In this document: piece by piece, positions 1 to 7,595 of the stretch
Numbering within the stretch: the stretch's first letter is position 1
Layout: each line of letters starts with the position of its first letter
Source: Caryophanales bacterium UBA1719
GTDB lineage: Bacteria > Bacillota_I > Bacilli_A > RFN20 > CAG-826
Length of the DNA: 15,586 nt
Assembly (NCBI GenBank): GCA_002317145.1
Contig: DCIT01000025.1
Span: 1 to 15,586, forward strand
Direction of reading: 5' to 3'
Notes under the pieces: generated by a model
Seen by the model: the letters and a program-made list of their open reading frames with translations, nothing else
What the model was told of the DNA's origin: nothing
Database searches by the model: none
Position numbers and translations under genes: made by a program

Positions 1-365
1 GCTCTTTGACGATAATGTCTTAAAGATTCTTTATCCTTTATCTCTTCACCATTAAATGTAACTTTACCTGCAGTAGGATTATATAAGTGTAAAACAGTTC
101 TACCTAAAGTTGTCTTACCGCATCCGGATTCACCGACTAATCCTAAGGTTTCGCCTCTTTTTAATTCAAATGATACATCATCAACAGCCTTTAAAGGTTT
201 GCTTCTAAACCATCCGGTATTGATCTTAAAATACATTTTTAAATGTTCAACTTTTAAGATAACGTCTTCCGCTCTTTTTCCTTTTGGATTTTTAAACATT
301 ACCTCTTCGACATTTTTAGCATTAGAGGTTTTGTTTGAATAACTATAAACTATTTTATTTGCCAT
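1..365 (-). CDS. oppF: Oligopeptide ABC transporter ATP-binding protein OppF (partial, N-terminal part)
   Basis: This is the second ATPase subunit of an oligopeptide importer and works on the cytoplasmic face of the OppBC permease with OppD. Only the first 121 codons lie in the window; the gene runs off the left edge. After about 35 poorly conserved, charged residues comes the start of an ABC domain (VILKVEHLKMYF), then the substrate-side loop with GWFRSKPLKAVDDVSF, which is typical of OppF/DppF, and a Walker A GESGCGKTT at residues 78-86. The start at 365 is fixed by a strong AAGGAGG Shine-Dalgarno 7 nt upstream. The first 11 bases overlap the end of oppD, so the two ATPases are translationally coupled. 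The Q-loop, signature, Walker B and C-terminal cysteine region are outside the window. The OppF rather than DppF label rests on the operon, and the two cannot be separated by sequence alone. Confidence 0.9.
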   Translation of the reverse strand, partial: MANKIVYSYSNKTSNAKNVEEVMFKNPKGKRAEDVILKVEHLKMYFKINTGWFRSKPLKAVDDVSFELKRGETLGLVGESGCGKTTLGRTVLHLYNPTAGKVTFNGEEIKDKESLRHYRQR

Positions 366-2547
366 TATCCTTTCCTCCTTCTCTAAAGATGACTCTTCTC
401 TTGTGTTTATTTATTTGATTTAATCTTCTTATTTGTCTAACAAAGATAGCTTTACGCATCTTATAGTATTGAGTGATTTCGTAGTCTCCTCTTTTGAACC
501 AGTATTCATATAAAGAAGCGTTCTTCGTATTAATAGCATCGTCAATTTCTTTATTTGTTGCGTGTCTATCTCTTAATGTATGAATCTTTCTTTCATTAAC
601 ATCTGCGATGCGTTTTAATGAGTTAATATTTTGACGAGTTAAAGAAATATCGCAATCCCATTTCGTGTATTCAAAACTACCTAGGTATTCATTTAATTCT
701 TCTTCTTTATCAAAGTATAAATGTTTACCTTTAAATTCTTTATAAGCATTAACAGTATTTTCTTTAATTGCTTTTTTAACACGTTTAGTATTTAACTTAA
801 TTAATTTTTCACGTGTCTCAAGTAATTTAGAAATTAAAGTTGAGTTACGATTATATTTATCTTCGGCATCTTCATATGCTCTTTGTTTAGCATCTATTTC
901 ACTTAAAACTTTAGTTCTTGTGATTCTATCGTCTTTATCAATTCCTTTAATAAATGATCTAGCGATTAAATATTCTTCTTTAGCAATCGCGACAAATTCA
1001 CGGTGATATTTAAAGTCGATTTCATATGAAGAGATCTTAAGATTTCTTAAGTATCTATATAAATCTTTTTTAATAACGTTATCAGAAGATTCTTTAACTC
1101 TCTTCTTAGCTTCTCTAATATGTTTTACCATATCACCTTTCACCATTGAAGGTCTTTCTTTACGTGATAATTTTCTATTTTTATTAGAGATACTTAAATC
1201 GCGTTTTGCACGTTTATAGTTATTTCTTGTATCTTTAATTTTATATTTAAGTAGCTCTAATTCTTCATTAGATAATTTACCTTCTTCTTTATTCTTTTTA
1301 TAACGACCTTGAGCAATCTTATAATCGTTTAATGCATCTAAAACATCGAATCTAGAAATAGGAGTAAATGCAGCGTTACCAAGGTAAGAACTACCAACAA
1401 TATTCTTAACATCTTTATTAGTGAATTTACCTTTCTTATACATATCTAATACATATTTAAAACAGGCTGTAGTATGAGTCTTAGAAACGTTAATATGTGT
1501 AGGATATTTCTTTAAGCAAACTTTCATGCAGTTCTTGCAGCGAGGCGCAAATGAACATCCTCTTGGTAAGCAGAAAACATCAACTGGGTTTCCTTCAATT
1601 GGAATTAATCTTTCTTTCTCATCATTTGCTTTAGGAATGGATGTTAATAGACCTTTAGTATATTCGTGTCTTGGATTATAGAAGATTTCTCTAACAGAAC
1701 CTTTTTCGACTAAACGTCCAGCATACATAACATTGACTCTATCACATAGTTGAGCGACAACACCTAAGTCATGAGTAATGATAATAATTCCGGTGCCCAT
1801 CTTATTTTGAATGTTCTTTAATAACTCAAGAATTTGCGCTTGAATAGTAACGTCTAACGCGGTGGTTGGTTCATCAGCGATTAATAAATCAGGTTCGCAG
1901 ACTAACGCCATAGCAATCATGATTCTTTGTAACATACCACCTGAGAATTCAAATGGATATTGTTTTAATCTTTTCTCTGGTTCGTTAATACCAACTAACT
2001 TCATCATCTCTAATGCACGTTCATGTGGATAGTTAGCTTTTTTATGTTTGGCAATTTTAACTTCTTCTTTTAATTGCTTAATTTCTTTTACACTCTTTTT
2101 TGCTTTAATCGCTTCTTTATATTTCTCTTCTTTTTCTTTAATAACGTGATCAAAAATCTCCATTACATTTGGATTTGGATGGAGCTTAATCGCTTCCATA
2201 ATTTGATTACCAATTGTGTAAACAGGGTTAAGAGAACTCATTGGATCTTGGAAGATAATCGCAATCTTATCACCACGAATTTTTTGTAATTGATGATGTG
2301 GTAATCCAATTAATTCTTGGCCTTTAAATTTAATTGATCCAGATACGATTCTTCCTGGATTTTGTAAGATTTGCATTATTGAATACGCAGTAACAGATTT
2401 ACCTGATCCAGATTCTCCAACAATACCTAAAACTTCACCTCTATCAACAGTGAATGAAACACCATTAACAGAGCGAACTTCTCCAGCAGGAATATTGAAA
2501 GAAGTATATAAATCTTTAACTTCTAATAAATGTTCATGCTTTGCCAT
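355..2547 (-). CDS. oppD: Oligopeptide ABC transporter ATP-binding protein OppD with a long C-terminal extension
   Basis: ATPase subunit of the oligopeptide importer. Residues 1-370 are a recognisable OppD: Walker A GESGSGKS 44-51, Q-loop Q100 in FQDPMSSLNP, signature SGGMLQR 202-208, Walker B LLIADEP 221-227, H-loop H259, and the OppD C-terminal cysteine motif (C331, C337, C344, C362) that binds a [4Fe-4S] cluster in characterised relatives. Two things are odd. A Lys/Glu-rich helical insert of about 45 residues (about 128-172) lies between Q-loop and signature, where ordinary OppD proteins have a short helix. After residue 370 there is a further 360-residue highly basic, probably helical or coiled-coil tail with no family I recognise, making 730 aa against the usual 320-360. 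The reading frame is continuous, so this is not a frameshift artefact. The start follows an AGGAGGT 13 nt upstream, just beyond the oppC stop. Enlarged Opp ATPases are known from Mollicutes; homology of this tail to those is untested. Confidence 0.93.
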   Translation of the reverse strand: MAKHEHLLEVKDLYTSFNIPAGEVRSVNGVSFTVDRGEVLGIVGESGSGKSVTAYSIMQILQNPGRIVSGSIKFKGQELIGLPHHQLQKIRGDKIAIIFQDPMSSLNPVYTIGNQIMEAIKLHPNPNVMEIFDHVIKEKEEKYKEAIKAKKSVKEIKQLKEEVKIAKHKKANYPHERALEMMKLVGINEPEKRLKQYPFEFSGGMLQRIMIAMALVCEPDLLIADEPTTALDVTIQAQILELLKNIQNKMGTGIIIITHDLGVVAQLCDRVNVMYAGRLVEKGSVREIFYNPRHEYTKGLLTSIPKANDEKERLIPIEGNPVDVFCLPRGCSFAPRCKNCMKVCLKKYPTHINVSKTHTTACFKYVLDMYKKGKFTNKDVKNIVGSSYLGNAAFTPISRFDVLDALNDYKIAQGRYKKNKEEGKLSNEELELLKYKIKDTRNNYKRAKRDLSISNKNRKLSRKERPSMVKGDMVKHIREAKKRVKESSDNVIKKDLYRYLRNLKISSYEIDFKYHREFVAIAKEEYLIARSFIKGIDKDDRITRTKVLSEIDAKQRAYEDAEDKYNRNSTLISKLLETREKLIKLNTKRVKKAIKENTVNAYKEFKGKHLYFDKEEELNEYLGSFEYTKWDCDISLTRQNINSLKRIADVNERKIHTLRDRHATNKEIDDAINTKNASLYEYWFKRGDYEITQYYKMRKAIFVRQIRRLNQINKHKRRVIFREGGKDNGK

Positions 2548-2568
2548 AAATTATTTATATACCTCCTA

Positions 2569-3633
2569 TTATTTTTGTTTTGGGTCAAACGCATCGCGTA
2601 GACCATCTCCGATTAAGTTAAGTGATAAAACTATTAAACAAATAAAGAATGCAGGTAATAACATTAACCAAGGATAAGTGGTTAAAGCATCACGACCTTC
2701 ACTTGCTAAACTTCCTAAAGAAGGCATTGGTTTAGCAACACCTAATCCTAAGAATGATAGATATGATTCTGTAAATATTGCAGATGGAATTTGTAAGCAT
2801 GCTGAGACAACAATAACTGAAACGCAGTTAGGAATTAAGTGTCTACGAATAATGAAAGCGTTTGAGGCTCCCATTGAACGAGATGCTAAGATAAATTCTT
2901 GTTGTTTAATTGATAAGATTTGACCACGAACTAAACGTGCCATACCAACCCAATATAACAACGCAAAGACAATGAATATTGAGATTAAGTTAGTACCTAA
3001 TGAACCAATTAAACCACCTTGAGCAGTGGATAATGCTTCATTAAGAATGACACTTAATAAAATGATAATGACCATGTCTGGTAATGAGTAAATAACATCA
3101 ACAATTCTCATCATGACTAAGTCAGTCTTACCACCTTTTAATCCAGAAATAGAACCATAAATAGTACCGATAATTAAGACAACAACCGCAGCGAATACAC
3201 CTACTAATAATGAGATACGCGCGCCACATATTACACGTATGAAGTAATCACGACCATGCGCATCAGTACCAAAAATATGAGGCCAAATAAATTCGCCATT
3301 CGCCATTCTTGCTTTTTCGGTTTCGCCATATTGGAATGGTGCTAAATTAAAGTAACTTGTATCAGTACCCCAACGGCCAATACCTAACATTGTTGCGTAA
3401 TCATATGGATAAATAAATGGAATGATAATAATCGCTGCAATAATAACTAACATTATGATTGAGAATACAACTGCAACTTTATTTCTTCTAAATCTACGTA
3501 AACCATCTCTTAAGAAAGTTGAAGCAGGACGTGTTAAAGTCTCGGCTTGTTTCTCTTTTGTTTCTGCCAATTGGAAAAGATTTCTACTATAGTCAACTTG
3601 GAAGCTTAACGGATTTCTATCGCCTAATTTCAT
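2569..3633 (-). CDS. oppC: Oligopeptide ABC transporter permease OppC
   Basis: One of the two membrane-spanning subunits of the oligopeptide importer. A 50-residue cytoplasmic N-terminus ends in RRFRRNK, followed by TM1 (about 52-75) and a large external loop carrying GTDAHGRD (122-129), which matches the FGTDxxGRD signature of OppC/DppC. Further TM segments lie near 140-160, 186-198, 217-232, 270-285 and 322-343. The EAA loop that docks the ATPases is at about 246-269 (FILASRSMGASNAFIIRRHLIPN). Length 354 aa is slightly above the usual 300-345. The start lies 2 nt after the oppB stop and a GGAG 11 nt upstream serves as ribosome-binding site. The gene lies between oppB and oppD, and the substrate-binding protein OppA is not encoded in the window. 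Confidence 0.95.
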   Translation of the reverse strand: MKLGDRNPLSFQVDYSRNLFQLAETKEKQAETLTRPASTFLRDGLRRFRRNKVAVVFSIIMLVIIAAIIIIPFIYPYDYATMLGIGRWGTDTSYFNLAPFQYGETEKARMANGEFIWPHIFGTDAHGRDYFIRVICGARISLLVGVFAAVVVLIIGTIYGSISGLKGGKTDLVMMRIVDVIYSLPDMVIIILLSVILNEALSTAQGGLIGSLGTNLISIFIVFALLYWVGMARLVRGQILSIKQQEFILASRSMGASNAFIIRRHLIPNCVSVIVVSACLQIPSAIFTESYLSFLGLGVAKPMPSLGSLASEGRDALTTYPWLMLLPAFFICLIVLSLNLIGDGLRDAFDPKQK

Positions 3634-3635
3634 AA

Positions 3636-4553
3636 TTATTCTAGCTCCACTCTTGGGTTGACGACTTTATAGAGAATATCACTGATTAATACCATGATAA
3701 CCATTAAGTATGTTAAGAAAATTGTGGTACCCATAATCGTTGGATAGTCACGTTGAGTAATAGAATTAACAAACATTCTACCTAATCCGTTGATACCAAA
3801 GATTTGTTCAACAACAATTGATCCAGTAATAATATATGCAATCATAGGACCAGCATATGTAATGACTGGAGTAATTGAGTTACGTAATGCGTGTTTGAAT
3901 AATACTTTTTGTTTACTAACACCTTTAGCATTAGCAGTTCTAATATAATCCGCACCAAGAACATCTAATGTCGCAGATCTAGTAAGTCTAGTTATGTAGC
4001 ACATTGGTGATAATGAAATAGTAATAATTGGTAAGATCCAAACAATCGCGCCTGTGCCAGTTACTTTAAATACATCATAGAATAACCAAGATAACAAACT
4101 TGCGATAACAAAGCTTGGCATTGCAACAGATGCTGTAGATAGAATCATGATTACTCTATCAGCTTTCTTATTATGTTTTAAAGCAGCGGTGCTTCCTAAG
4201 ACTAATCCTAAGATAATAGCAATTGCTGCAGCACTTAATCCTGTTAATAATGATGCAGGTAATCTACTACCAATTTGATCTAAGACATAAACACCACGAA
4301 CCTTTAAAGAAACACCAAAGTCCCATGTAACAGCTTTGCCTAAGTAAATTAAGTATTGAACAAATAAAGGTTTATCTAATCCGAATTGTTTCTTTAAAGC
4401 ATCGATGACGGATTCATCAAGAGCTTTTTCAGTATTGAATGGTCCGCCAGGAATAGCCTGTGTTGCCCAGAATGTAACAGTGACAACAACAAAAACAGTG
4501 AGTAACGCCAATAAAAGACGTTTAACGATATAGAATAATGTTTTTGAGTTCAT
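3636..4553 (-). CDS. oppB: Oligopeptide ABC transporter permease OppB
   Basis: First gene of the operon and partner permease of OppC. It has the standard layout: KRLLLALLTVFVVVTVTFW as TM1 (about 9-30), the conserved PGGPF after it, an external loop with the FGLDKPLFVQYLIYLG motif (57-72), TMs near 102-122, 137-160, 170-184, 228-248 and 275-295, an EAA loop about 203-226 (YIRTANAKGVSKQKVLFKHALRN), and the usual C-terminal NPRVELE. At 305 aa it has the normal length. An AAGGAA lies 4-5 nt before the ATG. Transcription probably starts about 50 nt upstream from the extended -10 promoter at 4613-4640. It is unusual that the operon begins with oppB and no oppA precedes it. Confidence 0.95.
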   Translation of the reverse strand: MNSKTLFYIVKRLLLALLTVFVVVTVTFWATQAIPGGPFNTEKALDESVIDALKKQFGLDKPLFVQYLIYLGKAVTWDFGVSLKVRGVYVLDQIGSRLPASLLTGLSAAAIAIILGLVLGSTAALKHNKKADRVIMILSTASVAMPSFVIASLLSWLFYDVFKVTGTGAIVWILPIITISLSPMCYITRLTRSATLDVLGADYIRTANAKGVSKQKVLFKHALRNSITPVITYAGPMIAYIITGSIVVEQIFGINGLGRMFVNSITQRDYPTIMGTTIFLTYLMVIMVLISDILYKVVNPRVELE

Positions 4554-4612
4554 AAATTCCTTAATATTCCATTAATACACGCGTAGGCGAGAATAAGTGA
4601 AATAATGTGAAT

Positions 4613-4640
4613 ATCATACCACCCTCAAATCATATGTCAA
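4613..4640 (-). promoter_or_regulatory. Sigma-A promoter of the oppBCDF operon
   Basis: On the minus strand a perfect -35 TTGACA (4635-4640) is separated by 16 nt from TATGAT (4613-4618). A TG one base before the -10 makes it an extended -10 promoter. The predicted start is near 4606, which gives a leader of about 52 nt before oppB. The leader contains TACGCGTGTA near 4575-4585, a G+C-rich imperfect palindrome in otherwise AT-rich DNA; no known operator was recognised in it. Confidence 0.82.
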
Positions 4641-4713
4641 TTAAAGATTTAGTTTGTAGTCATAGATAAAATATGATTAAAACAATGTATTTTTAATGTA
4701 ATTAAACAAAAAA

Positions 4714-4719
4714 TATGAT
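4714..4719 (+). promoter_or_regulatory. Probable -10 element of the pgcA-gtrA-queT-tgt-queA operon
   Basis: TATGAT lies 21 nt before the pgcA ATG, in the 187-bp spacer divergent from opp. No convincing -35 is present; the 17-nt position reads TTTTAA. A TATTAT overlaps it at 4719-4724 as an alternative. The start would lie near 4726-4731, giving a leader of only 10-15 nt with no Shine-Dalgarno sequence. Confidence 0.5.
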
Positions 4720-4740
4720 ATTATTTTCCCAGTTTTTGTT

Positions 4741-6462
4741 ATGGAAAATTACATTAAAGAATACGAACATTGGAAAAAACAAAAATTAGAAGATGAAGAT
4801 CTCAGAAAAGAGATTGATTCTTTAAAGACCGATAATGATATTCGCCATAACTTTAGATGCGAACTAGAATTTGGCACTGGTGGTATCAGAGGTGTCTTAG
4901 GTGTTGGAATTAAAAGATTAAATATTTATGTTATTAGACGTGCTACTTATGGATTAGCAAAATTTATTAATGAAAAATATAAATTAGTGCCTCATAAGAG
5001 TGTGTCTATTTCTTATGATTCACGCAATAAATCAAGATTATTCGCAGAAGAAGCTGCGCGCGTATTAATAACATATGGTATACACGTATACATATATAAA
5101 ACGATAATGCCTACTCCTTTATGTAGCTGGGCAACTAGATTCCATAAATCACAAGCTGGTATTATGATTACTGCATCTCATAACCCTGCTATTTATAATG
5201 GTTATAAAGTTTATGATAACCATGGTTGTCAATTAACTGATGAACCTGCAGCAAGAGTTTATGAAATAATGAAAACAAAAGATTATTTTGATATAAAACC
5301 AAAATACACTTTTGAACAAGGATTAAAGAGAAGATTAATTTCTTATATATCAAGTGATTGTTTAAATGAATATTATGCATATATTGATTCATTATCACTT
5401 AATGGCGCAAAAACAAGATTTGCGAAAATTGTCTATACTCCATTACACGGAACTGGATTAGTACCGGTGACTAAAGTATTAAAAGATGATGGATTTAAAG
5501 ATTTATATGTTGTTAACGAACAAGCTACTCCAGATGGTAACTTTCCAACATGTCCTAAACCAAATCCAGAAAATCCTGAAGCTTTAACTTTAATGAATAA
5601 ATATTTAAAAGAACTCAAATATGATATGGCTTTAGCGACTGATCCTGATTGTGACCGTGTTGCTGTTTCAGTATTAGATAAAAATGGTAAAGTAAGAACA
5701 TTCTCAGGTAATGAAACTGGAGTTTTATTATTTGATTATATTGTTAGAAGAAGAATGGCGAATGAAACTTTACCAAGAGATCCAATCATGGTTAAGACAA
5801 TTGTTTCTACTAACATGGTCTTTCCAATCGCCAGAAGATTTGGAGTTCAAGTTAAAGAAGTTTTAACTGGATTTAAATATATTGGAGAACAAATTCACTT
5901 ATTAGAAAAAGAAAAGCAAACAAATAGATTTATCTTTGGATTTGAAGAATCTATCGGATATTTAACAGGATCTAAAGTTAGAGATAAAGATGCTGTTAAT
6001 GCTTCTTTGTTATTAGCGGAAATGTGTGATGACTATTTAAAGATGGGTACCACTATGGCGGAACGTATGGAAGATTTATATAAGCTATATGGATATACTT
6101 CTACTGTTACAGATTCCTACGAATTTAAATCCATGGATGGAATGGAACGCATGAATAAAATTATGGAAATATTCCGTAAAGAATATGATTTTAAAACATT
6201 AAAAGATTTACATTCTAAATTAGACTGTTTAACTGGATATAAGAAACACTTAGATGGGTATAATGAAAAATATGATTTACTTAAATCAAATGTTTTATGC
6301 TTTTATTTCCCAAATGGAATTAAAGTAAGTGTTCGTCCATCTGGAACAGAACCTAAATTAAAAATTTATTATTATATCGTCGCAGAAAAGAAAAAGGATT
6401 TACCTACTTTATTAGAAAAGTATAGAAAGCTTTTTGATACAGTAGTGAAAAAGAATTCATGA
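4741..6462 (+). CDS. pgcA: Phospho-sugar mutase (alpha-phosphoglucomutase / phosphomannomutase family)
   Basis: Cytoplasmic enzyme that moves a phosphate between C6 and C1 of glucose (or mannose), supplying glucose-1-phosphate for nucleotide sugars, cell-wall polymers and glycolipids. The four alpha-D-phosphohexomutase domains are present: phosphoserine loop TASHNP 144-149 (catalytic S146), Mg-binding DPDCDR 301-306, sugar-recognition GFEESIG 400-406, and phosphate-binding RPSGTEPK 532-539. The FGTGGIRG motif at 44-51 is typical of the family. Length 573 aa matches Bacillus PgcA (about 580). No Shine-Dalgarno precedes the ATG; the start is supported by the family-typical opening (YEHWKKQKLEDEDLRKE). 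The stop overlaps the next ATG (ATGA). It leads a seven-gene run; next to a GtrA protein it fits envelope glycosylation. Whether glucose or mannose is preferred cannot be read from the sequence. Confidence 0.95.
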   Translation: MENYIKEYEHWKKQKLEDEDLRKEIDSLKTDNDIRHNFRCELEFGTGGIRGVLGVGIKRLNIYVIRRATYGLAKFINEKYKLVPHKSVSISYDSRNKSRLFAEEAARVLITYGIHVYIYKTIMPTPLCSWATRFHKSQAGIMITASHNPAIYNGYKVYDNHGCQLTDEPAARVYEIMKTKDYFDIKPKYTFEQGLKRRLISYISSDCLNEYYAYIDSLSLNGAKTRFAKIVYTPLHGTGLVPVTKVLKDDGFKDLYVVNEQATPDGNFPTCPKPNPENPEALTLMNKYLKELKYDMALATDPDCDRVAVSVLDKNGKVRTFSGNETGVLLFDYIVRRRMANETLPRDPIMVKTIVSTNMVFPIARRFGVQVKEVLTGFKYIGEQIHLLEKEKQTNRFIFGFEESIGYLTGSKVRDKDAVNASLLLAEMCDDYLKMGTTMAERMEDLYKLYGYTSTVTDSYEFKSMDGMERMNKIMEIFRKEYDFKTLKDLHSKLDCLTGYKKHLDGYNEKYDLLKSNVLCFYFPNGIKVSVRPSGTEPKLKIYYYIVAEKKKDLPTLLEKYRKLFDTVVKKNS

Positions 6463-7031
6463 AAAAAGATGTAACAAGTAGAAAAGGTGAAGTATTTCGT
6501 TTTGTTGTAACTGGATTAGCTGCAGCGATAACAAGTTTTTTAACTGATACTTTAACTACTTATTTATTGCAAAAAGTAATGGATCCTAAATCATTAGGAA
6601 TACGTGCAATTGCAACAATCATTAGTTTTATCTTCGGTGTCATAGTTAATTACATTTTATCGACTAAATGGGTTTTCCAAAATGTTGATAAGAAAGAACA
6701 AGAAAAACATAAGAAAAGTATTGGTGTGATGTTTGTTGTATTAAGTGCAGTTGGATTAGGATTATCTACTGGAGTGATGATTGCCTTTAAACAAATTTGG
6801 TTATCAACATTAAATGTTAATATTGATACATGGATGGTGATAGAAAATTTACCTAAACCATTTTTCCAAAAGATTGGAGCATGGATTAAAGGTATAATGA
6901 TTAGTAGAACATTCTGGTTATTTGCATTTAGCTATGTCACTACTACAATAATCGGATTAATCTGGAATTACTTCTCAAGAAAGAAATGGTTATTTAAGGA
7001 GCCGAATAAAAATGGAAACAATAAAATTTAA
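6459..7031 (+). CDS. GtrA-family membrane protein
   Basis: Small polytopic membrane protein of the GtrA/DPMS3-like family, members of which are linked to movement or use of lipid-linked sugars in cell-surface glycosylation. Four membrane segments are visible, near 13-35, 50-68, 89-110 and 152-170, with the two family hallmarks NYILSTKWVF (64-73) and NYFSRKKWLF (170-179) after TM2 and TM4. At 190 aa it is longer than the common 120-150. The extra length is a segment of about 40 residues between TM3 and TM4 (111-150) that contains IDTWMVIENLPKPFF. Its start codon overlaps the pgcA stop by 4 bases, so translation is coupled. The neighbouring phosphosugar mutase suggests a shared role in making or exporting a glycosylated surface polymer; this is inference from position. 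Confidence 0.85.
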   Translation: MKKDVTSRKGEVFRFVVTGLAAAITSFLTDTLTTYLLQKVMDPKSLGIRAIATIISFIFGVIVNYILSTKWVFQNVDKKEQEKHKKSIGVMFVVLSAVGLGLSTGVMIAFKQIWLSTLNVNIDTWMVIENLPKPFFQKIGAWIKGIMISRTFWLFAFSYVTTTIIGLIWNYFSRKKWLFKEPNKNGNNKI

Positions 7032-7593
7032 TCAAAAAGAATATAACGTTTTAAACGTTTATAAAAACAAAAAAATATTAGTAAGTAGAAACAATAAAAA
7101 ATATATTATTGTCCCTTTCTCAAGCACTGAAGATTTAAAAAAATATTTAGCGAATAAAAAAGAAATTAAGAGAAATAGAATCGAATGCTCTAAAGTTTTA
7201 AAAGTTGATAAAAATGGGATATTAGTTTTAGAGAAATATATTGATGGAGAAGATTTATTAAAAGTCGCTGCAACAAACAGAATCGATACTTTATGTTATC
7301 GCGAAATCTTTAGAATTTATCGTAACTGTAGGTTCGCAGGCATTGCCCTAAACTATAAACCAGAAAACTTTGTCGCTCATGGAAAATATTTCTATTACAT
7401 CAGTGATGAAATATATAAAATCAAAGATAGACAAACATTTGAAAAAAGTGATGATATCCATCTTTGGATGAACACTAATTCACAAAAAAGATACGTTGAA
7501 TCTAGAGGCTTTAAATATCTAGATAGACCATTAATAAAAGATGGTGGAGAACTAAATAAAAAAGTAGTTCTTCTCTGTACAGCTAACTGGTAA
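7012..7593 (+). CDS. Uncharacterised protein with a degenerate kinase-like C-lobe
   Basis: I do not recognise a named family. It has 193 aa, no signal peptide and no clear membrane segment, so it is likely cytoplasmic. Residues 71-84 (LVLEKYIDGEDLLK) resemble the hinge of aminoglycoside-, LPS- or protein-kinase-like folds. Residues 113-121 (LNYKPENFV) resemble a catalytic loop of the HRDLKPEN type, but the catalytic Asp position is Asn114. Residues 128-133 (YYISDE) occupy the place of the metal-binding DFG/iDfg segment. Nothing like a Gly-rich loop is obvious in the N-terminal 50 residues. This suggests a pseudokinase or a very divergent sugar/lipid kinase. The start has a good AAGGAG 10 nt upstream and overlaps gtrA by 20 bp; queT starts 2 nt after its stop. 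The similarity was judged by eye only. Confidence 0.7.
   Translation: METIKFNQKEYNVLNVYKNKKILVSRNNKKYIIVPFSSTEDLKKYLANKKEIKRNRIECSKVLKVDKNGILVLEKYIDGEDLLKVAATNRIDTLCYREIFRIYRNCRFAGIALNYKPENFVAHGKYFYYISDEIYKIKDRQTFEKSDDIHLWMNTNSQKRYVESRGFKYLDRPLIKDGGELNKKVVLLCTANW
7546..7573 (+). promoter_or_regulatory. Hairpin just upstream of queT
   Basis: A 9-bp stem (7546-7554 with 7565-7573, one G-U pair, core AGAACTA/TAGTTCT) closes a 10-nt A-rich loop (AATAAAAAAG). It lies inside the last codons of the kinase-like gene and ends 22 nt before the queT ATG. It has no U-tract, so it is not a terminator. It could tune translation or processing at the queT junction. It does not match the preQ1-I layout, in which the A-rich stretch follows the stem. 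Function unproven. Confidence 0.35.
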
Positions 7594-7595
7594 AA

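Noticed and set aside
2074..2289. Plus-strand ORF inside oppD, and similar antisense ORFs within pgcA, nusG, mntP and queA
   Set aside because: They lie opposite strong, motif-bearing genes, have biased hydrophobic or low-complexity translations and no ribosome-binding sites; they are shadows.
7545..7590. preQ1-I riboswitch before queT
   Set aside because: The A-rich stretch is in the hairpin loop rather than after the 3' arm, and the conserved C and tail pairing could not be placed. Kept only as an unexplained hairpin.
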